This document shows positions 44,370-52,014 of a DNA stretch of 64,000 nucleotides, one piece after another; within the stretch, counting starts at the first letter, position 1, and each line of letters begins with the position of its first letter. The stretch is from the NCBI GenBank assembly GCA_017792405.1, contig CP051231.1, positions 3,728,062 to 3,792,061 on the forward strand, given 5' to 3'. The position numbers and the translations under genes are program-made. Origin of the DNA: Oceanicola sp. (GTDB lineage: Bacteria > Pseudomonadota > Alphaproteobacteria > Rhodobacterales > Rhodobacteraceae). The notes beneath the pieces were generated by a model. That model had not been told where the DNA came from. It saw only the letters and a list, made by a program, of their open reading frames with translations, and did no database searches.

Positions 44370-45457
44370 GCCTTTGCGCCTTTCTTGCCGGAGCCGAGCA
44401 TTGGAACGGCGGCGCTGTCAAGCGGCCAGCGGGGGCGGGCGGCGAGGGTCATGTCGTCGGCCTGGCCGCCCGCGCGGAGCCGTTCGATCCCGGCCCAGGC
44501 GATCATTGCGGCATTGTCGGTGCAGAGGGCGAGGGGCGGTGCGGTGAAGCGAGCGCCGGCGCGCTCGGCCTCGGCAGCAAGCGCGGAGCGGAGCGATTGA
44601 TTGGCCGCCACCCCGCCGGCCACGGCCAGCGCGGGCTGGCTTGGGGCGAGTGCCATGTAAGCCTCGAGTGCGCGGGCGGTCTTGGCGGCGAGCACCTCGC
44701 CCACCGCCGCCTGAAAGCTGGCGGAGAGGTCGCAAACATCCTGCCGCTTCAGGCGGTTGCCCTCCTGCATCACCGCATCCCGCGCCCGGAGCAGGGCGGT
44801 CTTGAGGCCGGAAAAGGACATATCGCAATGCGGCTCGCGGATCAGCGGGCGGGGCAGGTCAAACCGGGAGGGATCGCCCGCCTTTGCCGCCTCTTCGATG
44901 GCGGGGCCGCCGGGCTGGGGCAGGCCGAGCAGGCGGGCAGATTTGTCGAAGGCCTCACCCGGGGCATCGTCGATGGTGCCGCCGAGCCGCTCGAAGTTGT
45001 CAGGCCCGTGGGCGATGAGAAACTGGCAATGCCCGCCAGAGACGAGCAGCATGAGGTAGGGGAAAGAGAGGCCATCGGTCAGGCGCGGGGTCAGGGCGTG
45101 GCCCGCGAGGTGGTTAACCCCGAGAAGCGGCAGGCCGGTGGCCGCCGCGAGACCCTTGGCACACATCACGCCCGACACCACGCCGCCGATCAGCCCCGGT
45201 CCGGAGGTGACGGCGATGGCATCCAGATCGCCCAGCCCGAGGCCCGCCTTTTCCAGCGCCAGTTCGACCATGAGATCGAGCCGTTCGGCATGGGCGCGGG
45301 CGGCGATCTCGGGCACCACGCCACCGAAGGCGGCATGCAGATCGGTCTGGCCGGAGACCTCGGAGGAGAGCACCTCCGCCGCAACATCCCAGCGCAGAAC
45401 GGCTGCGGCGGTGTCGTCGCAGCTGGATTCGATACCAAGAACGGTGATGGTGCTCAT
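44366..45457 (-). CDS. tsaD: tRNA N6-adenosine threonylcarbamoyltransferase TsaD
   Basis: A 363-residue ASKHA protein: TVLGIESSCDDTAAAVL, GGVVPEIAARAHAERLDLM (iron-binding His region), GVNHLAGHALTPRL, and LMLLVSGGHCQFLIA, with AVAGGVAANQSLRSAL near the C-terminus. It transfers the threonylcarbamoyl group to A37 of tRNA with TsaB and TsaE. ATG 45457 replaces a longer in-frame start. It is divergent from hemD, sharing a 66-bp promoter gap. Confidence 0.96.
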   Translation of the reverse strand: MSTITVLGIESSCDDTAAAVLRWDVAAEVLSSEVSGQTDLHAAFGGVVPEIAARAHAERLDLMVELALEKAGLGLGDLDAIAVTSGPGLIGGVVSGVMCAKGLAAATGLPLLGVNHLAGHALTPRLTDGLSFPYLMLLVSGGHCQFLIAHGPDNFERLGGTIDDAPGEAFDKSARLLGLPQPGGPAIEEAAKAGDPSRFDLPRPLIREPHCDMSFSGLKTALLRARDAVMQEGNRLKRQDVCDLSASFQAAVGEVLAAKTARALEAYMALAPSQPALAVAGGVAANQSLRSALAAEAERAGARFTAPPLALCTDNAAMIAWAGIERLRAGGQADDMTLAARPRWPLDSAAVPMLGSGKKGAKA

Positions 45458-45523
45458 GTCTTGCCTTTTTCGGGGGCGCACGGCATCACCCGCGCTGATG
45501 GCTGAACGTTGTTATCCCGCCGG

Positions 45524-46219
45524 ATGCGCCTTGTGAACCGCCTCCCCGTTTTGCTCACCCGCCCGGAGCGGGGATCGGCGGAATTTGCCGCGCTGCTGCG
45601 CGAGGCGGAGCGCGACATCGAGATCATCACCAGCCCTCTCATCCGGATCGAAGCCGTGCGCCCTGCTGAGTTGCCGGGTCCGGAGGATGCGGTGATCTTT
45701 ACCTCTGCCAGCGGTGTCGAGGCGTTCAGCGCATGGCAGGAGGGTTCGGGTCGTCGGGCGTGGTGCGTGGGAGAGCGCACGGCGCGGGCGGCGCAGGCGG
45801 CAGGGTTCGAGGCCGTGGCGGGGGCGGGGACGGCTGCGCAACTGCCTGAGATCGTTCGGGCCGAAAAGAGCAATGGCCTACTCTGGCATTTGCATGGGCA
45901 ACACCAGCGCGGCGACCTTGCGAGCGACTTGCTTGCACTCGGCATTCAGGCCCGCAGCGTGGTGATCTATGACCAGCCCTCCGTGCCGTTGGACCCCTCT
46001 GTGCGCGCCCGGATCGGCGCCGGTGAGGCGATGGTTACGCCGCTATTCTCACCGCGCACGGCAGGGCTATTGGCCGCAGAAGTCAAAAACATTGGTGCGA
46101 ATCTGCGGGTTGTCGCGTTGAGTGAAGCGGTGGCCGACAAGTGGCCGGGCCCCTGCGCCCTCGCGGACCGGCCGGATGCAGAGGCGATGCGCGACACTGT
46201 GCTCCGTGAGTCCGGTTGA
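45524..46219 (+). CDS. hemD: Uroporphyrinogen-III synthase
   Basis: A 231-residue protein starting MRLVNRLPVLLTRPERGSAEF, with DAVIFTSASGVEAFS, then a TARAAQAAGFEAV turn, HLHGQHQRGDLA, and MVTPLFSPRTAGLLAAEV. These are the weakly conserved HemD features. It closes hydroxymethylbilane to uroporphyrinogen III. The usual neighbour hemC is not present here. It is the first gene of hemD-mitofilin-hemY. Confidence 0.8.
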   Translation: MRLVNRLPVLLTRPERGSAEFAALLREAERDIEIITSPLIRIEAVRPAELPGPEDAVIFTSASGVEAFSAWQEGSGRRAWCVGERTARAAQAAGFEAVAGAGTAAQLPEIVRAEKSNGLLWHLHGQHQRGDLASDLLALGIQARSVVIYDQPSVPLDPSVRARIGAGEAMVTPLFSPRTAGLLAAEVKNIGANLRVVALSEAVADKWPGPCALADRPDAEAMRDTVLRESG

Positions 46220-46277
46220 GCGCTTGAGGGCGGCAGGCTAGGGTGGCATGCGGCAGCGCGGCAAAGTGACGAGAGGA

Positions 46278-47645
46278 ATGACTGTGGCGGGTTCTGACGA
46301 CAAGCCGGACAAAACAACGGACGACGCGGCCAAGGCCGACACCAAACTTTCGATCCCCGAACAGAGCGGCCTCAAGAACCCTTCGGCCAAGGGTGATACG
46401 TCTGACGCGACCGACTCCGCGGATCAGACAGCCAAACCAGAGCCGGTTTCGGCCGCCGATGCCCCCAGCGGTGATGCCGCCGCGCCCGATGCCACGCTAG
46501 AGCCTGCCGAGCCCTTGAAGGCCGGCGCCACAGATCGAGGCCCTGACACGCTGGAAGACGATGCATCGGATGGATCGTCTGATGCCTCTGCTGACGATGT
46601 GCCCGACCTCACGAGTGAGCCGGAGCCGAAGGCAACCGTGACCGTGCCCGCGACGCAGAAGTCCACCGTGGTCCCCATGCTCTTCGGCGGCCTCCTTGCC
46701 GGGCTGATCGGTTTCATCGCCGCATGGTACATCTGGGGTCGCGATGGATCGGCGGCCGAGCTTACGGCCCGCGTCGATGCACAGGCGGAGGTACTTGAGG
46801 GTGTTCAGGCCGCTGTCGAGTCCAAGGCTTCTGCCGAGGCGGTGACGTTGCTGGATGGCCGGATTGCCACGCTGGAGTCGGCCCCTGCGGCGGATACCAG
46901 CGAGACAGAGACCACCATCGCCAATCAGGCAGAGGCCCTGGCCGCGATATCTGCGCGGATCGAGGCGCTGGAGAAGGCTCCGGTCGAGGGTTCGTCTGAT
47001 GAGGCGAGCCAAGCCGCGTTGGCCGCCTACGGACGCGAAGTCGAGGCGCTGCGCAAGGAAGTCTCGGAGCAGATGAGCCAGATGAACGCCGCTCTGGAGG
47101 CTGCCAAGGAGACCGAGGCACAGGCCGCCGCACGGCAGGAAGAGGCTGCCGCCGCCGCAGCCCGCGCCGCCGAGCAGCGTGCGCTGCTGGATGTGCAGCA
47201 GGCGCTGGAGACCGGCGTGCCCTATAGCGAAGCGCTGGGCCGGATCTCCTCTGCCGAGATCCCAGAAGGCTTGGCCTCCCCCGCTACCGAGGGCGTGCCC
47301 ACGCTGGATTCGCTGAAGTCGGGCTTCCCTGCAGCGGCGCGTGAGGCGCTGAAGGTGTCGCGGGCCGAGACGGCGGGCGAAGATGGCGGCGGGTTTGGCT
47401 CGTGGCTCACTCGCCAGGTCGGCGCGCGCTCGCTCGAGCCAAAGGAGGGCGGCGACCCAGATGCCGTGCTCTCCCGTGCCGAGGCCGCGCTGAACACCGG
47501 CGCGCTGGCGACCGCGCTCGAAGAAATTGCCGCCCTGCCCCCAAGCGGTCAGGACGCCATGGCTGACTGGGCCGCTCAGGCCCGCATCCGCAACGATGCC
47601 GTCACCGGGGCCGAAAGCCTCTCTGCCACACTGACAAGTAACTAG
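46278..47645 (+). CDS. Mitofilin (Mic60)-family membrane protein
   Basis: A protein of about 455 residues: a long acidic, disordered N-terminus, one membrane helix (MLFGGLLAGLIGFIAAWYIWG), coiled-coil stretches (EALAAISARIEALEKA, then MNAALEAAKETEAQAAARQE), and a C-terminal mitofilin-like domain with LDSLKSGFPAAAREAL and WAAQARIR. It is an alphaproteobacterial homologue of the mitochondrial cristae protein Mic60. Starts at ATG 46278 (GAGAGGA just before it), GTG 46284, or ATG 46248 are possible. It lies between hemD and hemY. Confidence 0.85.
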   Translation: MTVAGSDDKPDKTTDDAAKADTKLSIPEQSGLKNPSAKGDTSDATDSADQTAKPEPVSAADAPSGDAAAPDATLEPAEPLKAGATDRGPDTLEDDASDGSSDASADDVPDLTSEPEPKATVTVPATQKSTVVPMLFGGLLAGLIGFIAAWYIWGRDGSAAELTARVDAQAEVLEGVQAAVESKASAEAVTLLDGRIATLESAPAADTSETETTIANQAEALAAISARIEALEKAPVEGSSDEASQAALAAYGREVEALRKEVSEQMSQMNAALEAAKETEAQAAARQEEAAAAAARAAEQRALLDVQQALETGVPYSEALGRISSAEIPEGLASPATEGVPTLDSLKSGFPAAAREALKVSRAETAGEDGGGFGSWLTRQVGARSLEPKEGGDPDAVLSRAEAALNTGALATALEEIAALPPSGQDAMADWAAQARIRNDAVTGAESLSATLTSN

Positions 47646-47658
47646 GAGAAACAGGCGA

Positions 47659-49161
47659 ATGCTCTGGTCGGTTCTCAAAATCCTGTTTTTCGTGGTGATC
47701 GTCGCGGCGCTCGCGCTGGGCGCCGGGTTCGTGATGGAAAATGGCCCATCGGTGCTGCTGCGCGTCGGCTCCATCGAGTTTGCGCCCTCGCCGCTGGTGG
47801 CGATCATCTGCGCGCTGCTCCTGCTGCTGGCGGTCTGGGTCATCCTCAAGCTGGCCGGGCTTCTGGTGGCCGTTGTCCGCTTTCTGAACGGCGATGAAAC
47901 CGCGATGAGCCGCTACTTTGACCGCCACCGCGAAAAACGCGGCTATGAGGCGCTATCGGACGGCATGATGGCGCTGGCCTCGGGTGAGGGACAGCTGGCG
48001 CTGACCAAGGCCAACCGGGCCGAGCGCTACCTTGGCAAACCCGAGTTGACCCGCCTGCTCACCGCGCAGGCCGCCGAACAGGTGGGCGACCGCAAGACGG
48101 CGGAAGAGGCCTACAAGGCCATGCTCACCGATGACCGCACCCGCTTTGTCGGCGTGCGTGGCCTGATGAAGCAGAAGCTCGCCGCTGGCGAGACCGACAC
48201 CGCGCTAAAGCTCGCCGAGAAGGCGTTTTCGATGAAACCGGGCCATGAAGAGGTGCAGGATACGCTCCTGCAACTTCAGGCGGGCAATGCCGATTGGACC
48301 GGCGCTCGCAAAACCCTCAGCGCCAAGCTGAAGCACGGCTCGTTGCCGCGCGATGTGCATCGCCGCCGCGATGCGGTTCTGGCGCTGTCGGAGGCGAAGG
48401 GAGTGCTCGACGAAGGTGGCAGCATCGAGGCCCGCGAAGCCGCGATCGAGGCCAACCGGCTCTCGCCCGACCTGGTGCCAGCCGCCGTCATGGCCGTGCA
48501 CAGCTACATCGAGCAGGACAAGCCGCGCTACGCGACTCGCGTTATCAAGAAGGCTTGGGAGGCGCAGCCGCACCCCGATCTGGCCTCGGCCTTTGCCGCG
48601 ATCCAGCCCGATGAGTCGCCGGAAGCCCGGTTGAAGCGCTTCCAGCCGTTGCTCCGCTCGCACCCGGAGCATGAGGAAACCCGGCTGTTGCTGGCCGAGT
48701 TGAACCTCGCGGCAGAGGATTTCCCGGCTGCTCGCAAGGCGGTCACGCAGATTGCCAGCGCCGAGGGGGCCAACGCCCGTGCGCTGACCATCATGGCCGC
48801 TGTCGAACGCGGCGAAGGCGGTGATGATCACGTCGTTCGTGCATGGCTTGCCCGCGCCCTCACCGCGCCGCGCGGCCCGGCCTGGGTCTGCGAAAAGTGT
48901 CAGAACATCCACGGCCAATGGTCGCCGACCTGCGATAACTGCGGCGCCTTCGATACCCTCAGCTGGCGCGAGCCGCCGAAGGCCGAAGTCAGTATGCCCG
49001 GCGGCGTCGAGATGCTGCCGCTCCTCGTCGGCCCCGCGCCCGAGCCGGAGCCCGAAGAGGCCCCTGTGGTCTTGCATGAAGGCGAGGTCGAAGAGGCCGA
49101 AACCGTGGAGCCCGCCATGGAGGCGGAAGAGGACGGCCCGTTGGAAGAGAAGGCAAAATAG
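47659..49161 (+). CDS. hemY: HemY-like TPR protein with C-terminal zinc-ribbon motif
   Basis: A 500-residue membrane protein: two N-terminal membrane helices with a HemY_N domain (residues 1-120), TPR-like repeats through the middle, and, unusually for HemY, a CxxC...CxxC unit (CEKCQNIHGQWSPTCDNCG, residues about 414-432). The C-terminal tail is acidic. HemY is genetically linked to heme synthesis and shares TPR organisation with LapB, which has a similar rubredoxin-like end. The start is 13 bp after the mitofilin stop. This HemY is not the protoporphyrinogen oxidase of the same name. Confidence 0.88.
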   Translation: MLWSVLKILFFVVIVAALALGAGFVMENGPSVLLRVGSIEFAPSPLVAIICALLLLLAVWVILKLAGLLVAVVRFLNGDETAMSRYFDRHREKRGYEALSDGMMALASGEGQLALTKANRAERYLGKPELTRLLTAQAAEQVGDRKTAEEAYKAMLTDDRTRFVGVRGLMKQKLAAGETDTALKLAEKAFSMKPGHEEVQDTLLQLQAGNADWTGARKTLSAKLKHGSLPRDVHRRRDAVLALSEAKGVLDEGGSIEAREAAIEANRLSPDLVPAAVMAVHSYIEQDKPRYATRVIKKAWEAQPHPDLASAFAAIQPDESPEARLKRFQPLLRSHPEHEETRLLLAELNLAAEDFPAARKAVTQIASAEGANARALTIMAAVERGEGGDDHVVRAWLARALTAPRGPAWVCEKCQNIHGQWSPTCDNCGAFDTLSWREPPKAEVSMPGGVEMLPLLVGPAPEPEPEEAPVVLHEGEVEEAETVEPAMEAEEDGPLEEKAK

Positions 49162-49204
49162 GGCTGGCCCGCAAGAAGCGTCCGCGCTATAGACCGCGCC
49201 GGTT

Positions 49205-49280
49205 GCCGCTGTAGCTCAGCTGGTAGAGCACGTCATTCGTAATGATGGGGTCGGGGGTTCGAGTCCCTTCAGCGGCACCA
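49205..49280 (+). tRNA. tRNA-Thr (anticodon CGT)
   Basis: The 76-nt gene folds well: acceptor GCCGCTG/CAGCGGC, D arm GCTC...GAGC, anticodon stem CGTCA/TGATG with loop TTCGTAA (anticodon CGT, codon ACG), a TTCGAGT T-loop, and encoded ACCA at the end. It lies 43 bp after the HemY stop and is the last conserved feature before the island, so it is a good integration-site candidate. Confidence 0.95.
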
Positions 49281-49512
49281 GTTTTCTCAAAAATGTTAAA
49301 TCAAAACAATCGTTTGGCGAACTGACTGCCGAATGTATCCACCCCTCTGCCCACCTTTGGTGGTTTGGTGGTTTGGTGAGTGGAGCTTCGGCGCTGTAGC
49401 TTGATGCCGGTAAGGCCATGCTCTGAGGTTCATCCCCGACGCGTTCGGGCCTGAAACTTGCACACCCGCCCCCTCGTGGTCCAAAGTGCCTCTCGGGAAT
49501 GGGGACTACGAC
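49281..49512. other. Non-coding DNA after tRNA-Thr
   Basis: This stretch holds AT-rich DNA (about 49281-49315), a run of GGTGGTTT-like direct repeats at about 49363-49380, and no ORF I can support on either strand. Confidence 0.5.
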
Positions 49513-49656
49513 ATGTATTTACAAAGCTTGCGCTTCTTCCGGCACGAGGAAGAGGCTGACACCGGACAGGCCGATGATTGGCCTTCGGGGTGGTGGATCG
49601 TGCCAGCGGCTATTTTTGGCCTCGCTTTCTGGGCGGGGATCGGTTGGTTCGCCTAG
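49513..49656 (+). CDS. 47-residue membrane peptide
   Basis: ATG 49513 to TAG 49654-49656 encodes 47 residues: a hydrophilic N-terminus (MYLQSLRFFRHEEEADTG), then a Trp-rich hydrophobic helix (WWIVPAAIFGLAFWAGIGWF) at residues 27-46. The composition and single membrane helix are typical of real small membrane proteins. The ribosome-binding site is weak (GGGGAC). No family was recognised. Confidence 0.5.
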   Translation: MYLQSLRFFRHEEEADTGQADDWPSGWWIVPAAIFGLAFWAGIGWFA

Positions 49657-49699
49657 TCACTGCTTTGAGGCTCAGGCGCGGGGCGCTCGCCCTAACCGA

Positions 49700-49721
49700 T
49701 AGGGTGGCTTCACCCGGCCTA
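49700..49721 (+). repeat. Degenerate REP-like palindrome
   Basis: TAGGGTGGCTTCACCCGGCCTA is an imperfect palindrome related to the element at 37562-37584 (GGGTG...CACCC core). It lies just before the hypothetical gene at 49744. Confidence 0.45.
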
Positions 49722-49743
49722 TGTGGCTGACTATGTTTGCTCC

Positions 49744-50583
49744 ATGAGTGCGAAGCTCCGCCAGATTCTCGACCGCATACCCTTCTTGATTGCCCACGCC
49801 GAAGCACCGCGCGGTATCGTTGACGAGGGTCGGATCTTCGCACTTGGCTCCATTGCTACTGATGAGCACGACTTTGAGCGTGTCATCGATGTCGTGCAGT
49901 CACTTGGGGGCCATCTGGGTCAGCCCTTCGATCTTCACCCGTGGGCCTATACCTTCGATGTCATCAGTTCAAAGATGGATGGCAAGCGAGCGCGCGGCAC
50001 GACTGTTGGCATAGTGTGGCCGAATGCCGAGGGTACGGTGACCGTCAGGGACTATCTGGTTGTCCCCAGGGGCCTGATACCTGTGATGAGGTTTGTCTTC
50101 CACCACTCTGCGAAGGGAACTGTCGCAAGGGAGGCCCAAGGGCTCGGCCCATTCAAAGACTCAGTGCCGACGAGCCAATATCCAACGGCAATAGCAATGC
50201 TCAATACACGAGGCTGCCAGATTGACCTGGTGCGTGCCCCGAGCCTGCAAAACGAGCGGCTCCGCAAGCTCGGAAAGCCCCCAGTCCCTGCTCACTACAA
50301 TGTGGACGCACGAGAGTACTTTACGGCGCTCCGTGCGCAGAAGCCTTCGACCAAAGGCAGCGGCACACACGCAAGTCCAATCCCCCACCTGCGCCGCGCA
50401 CATGAGCGTATCCTGGCGAATGGGAGTCGCACTTGGATCCGCTCGGCGCTCATCAACGTCCGCAGGGAGGGCGACATCGCGTTCGTTGAGAGGCGCAAGT
50501 CCTACGTCCGTGACAAGCCACGACGGCCTGAACCTAATCTCTCAGATTCGACGGGAACAGAAATGCCCTCCGGCGACGGCTAA
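49744..50583 (+). CDS. Hypothetical protein, phage/mobile-element-like
   Basis: A 279-residue protein starting MSAKLRQILDRIPFLIAHAE. The middle contains FVFHHSAKGTVAREA. The C-terminus has a basic HLRRAHERILANGSRTWIR segment, which resembles the H-x-R-R-x-H...W-V-R ending seen in some phage and plasmid proteins. No catalytic motif is clear. Its stop overlaps that of the convergent TagO-like gene by 4 bp, so the gene order was fixed when the two were brought together. Function unknown. Confidence 0.6.
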   Translation: MSAKLRQILDRIPFLIAHAEAPRGIVDEGRIFALGSIATDEHDFERVIDVVQSLGGHLGQPFDLHPWAYTFDVISSKMDGKRARGTTVGIVWPNAEGTVTVRDYLVVPRGLIPVMRFVFHHSAKGTVAREAQGLGPFKDSVPTSQYPTAIAMLNTRGCQIDLVRAPSLQNERLRKLGKPPVPAHYNVDAREYFTALRAQKPSTKGSGTHASPIPHLRRAHERILANGSRTWIRSALINVRREGDIAFVERRKSYVRDKPRRPEPNLSDSTGTEMPSGDG

Positions 50584-51857
50584 TCAGACAGCCCGAGCTT
50601 CCTCAACGTGGGGCGATCTGGAGCGCCGGTTTGCTCCAAGCCCACTGATGCTTGGTACTCGCGCATAGCCTTCTTTGAGGCTGGGCCCCACTGGCCATCA
50701 GGATTGCCGACGTCATATCCGCCTGCATTCAAGGCTGTCTGGATAGCTCGATAGTCATCTGCTGACAGAGAAAGCGTTGTCCAGCCGCAGGCACCGGCGA
50801 CTGCCTCGAATGCGTCCTGTGCTCCGGCAAGGTCGAACACTGCGTCATGTTTTTGACCATTGCGCTCTTCTATTCGAATGAACAGCTGCTTTGCGTCGTA
50901 GATGGACCGAATGAATGGCTCGGCGCTGGTACCGAACAGCCCGGCACCCTTGTTGTTAGTGAGGGTATTCCACCGCGCCCGTGTCGGCGGAGCCTCATCA
51001 ATCCTAAGTGTCACCTCAAAGACATTACTCCGGAAGTCGTTGATCAAGTAATCGTCCTGTATGAGGATGAAGGCAGTTTCGCCCTCGCTGCACCTCACGA
51101 TCAGCGCCGTCTGATCGCCGTAGATGCTGGGGCTAAACGCCGAATGATTGATGGCCGTTACTTGGGGGCTGTCGTCCACTGCGGCTCGAGTCCTTTCGAC
51201 TGTCCACCATCCAGAGATACCCTCCCCATTTTCGCTGGCCCTTTGGAAGGGCGCCAAGCTGTAGTCTATCGATGGAAATCGTTCGTCCGCCCAGGCAACC
51301 ATCTTCGCGCCAGGGTTTGAAGTGGCGTCTACCGTATCGTCCCCGGCAGAATCCGATATGGTAGGGTTGGGCGCTGCTGATGTTTGGATGACGGGAAATG
51401 CGATCCCATACTTCGCTTGCAGGTATCCCATCTGCAGTTGAGCCAAGCTCAGTCGCTCGGTTTCCAGCCTGCTAAGTACAAGTGCTTGAATCAATCCTCC
51501 AGCCCCGGCGGCCTCGCGTTCGGCCTCTTCAATTCGCTGCTGAACTGTAGCCATCTCTCCGAGGATTTGGGCCGCGCGCGCGACGTCTGGCTCAACTGCA
51601 GAAACAGCGATATCCAGAGTGGCCTCGCCTGCTTCGGCGGCGATGCGGTTCTCCACCAGCGTCTGTGCCACCAAGAGGGCTTCACGGCGGGCCGCAAGCA
51701 GGCCCAGAATTAGGCCAGCATCATACTTCTGCGCCCCTTCCTCGACTTCCTCAAGCTGCGCGCGAATGGCATCGAGTTCCGCTTCCAAATTTCCGTCTTG
51801 GCCAACAGCAGGCCACGCGAAAGAAAGACAGGCAACTAGCGCGACTGTTCTTCGCAT
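50580..51857 (-). CDS. Secreted coiled-coil / TagO-VasI-like / peptidoglycan-binding protein
   Basis: A 425-residue protein. The signal peptide is MRRTVALVACLSFAWPAVGQ. A coiled coil follows (LEAELDAIRAQLEEVEEGAQ, then heptads through about residue 150). The next domain has DQTALIVRCSEGETAFILIQD, RARWNTLTNN and ACGW, which is the pattern of the type VI-associated TagO/VasI domain. A C-terminal peptidoglycan-binding_1 motif (AIQTALNAGGYDVGNPDGQWGP) closes the protein. No other type VI gene is present. It is divergent from the protease gene at 52015 (157-bp gap). GGAAGGGGAAAAAATA lies before the ATG. Confidence 0.7.
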   Translation of the reverse strand: MRRTVALVACLSFAWPAVGQDGNLEAELDAIRAQLEEVEEGAQKYDAGLILGLLAARREALLVAQTLVENRIAAEAGEATLDIAVSAVEPDVARAAQILGEMATVQQRIEEAEREAAGAGGLIQALVLSRLETERLSLAQLQMGYLQAKYGIAFPVIQTSAAPNPTISDSAGDDTVDATSNPGAKMVAWADERFPSIDYSLAPFQRASENGEGISGWWTVERTRAAVDDSPQVTAINHSAFSPSIYGDQTALIVRCSEGETAFILIQDDYLINDFRSNVFEVTLRIDEAPPTRARWNTLTNNKGAGLFGTSAEPFIRSIYDAKQLFIRIEERNGQKHDAVFDLAGAQDAFEAVAGACGWTTLSLSADDYRAIQTALNAGGYDVGNPDGQWGPASKKAMREYQASVGLEQTGAPDRPTLRKLGLSD

Positions 51858-52014
51858 TATTTTTTCCCCTTCCAAGCAAACTTGAGATGTTCGAAGCTTA
51901 TCGCAGGAAAGGCCCCGATCAAGATAGCAGGCAGTCTGGACGGCAGCCCATGCTTGATACGTCGGGCATGATGCTAATAGCATCAAGCAGCCAGTGGGCG
52001 CGGGAGCTGAACAC

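Noticed and set aside
46497..47849. 450-codon minus-strand ORF opposite mitofilin and hemY
   Set aside because: It spans two real genes on the other strand and has the biased composition of antisense reading.
49216..49419. Minus-strand ORF with LKGLEPPTPSLRMTCSTS at its end
   Set aside because: It is the antisense reading of tRNA-Thr, a well-known false gene pattern.
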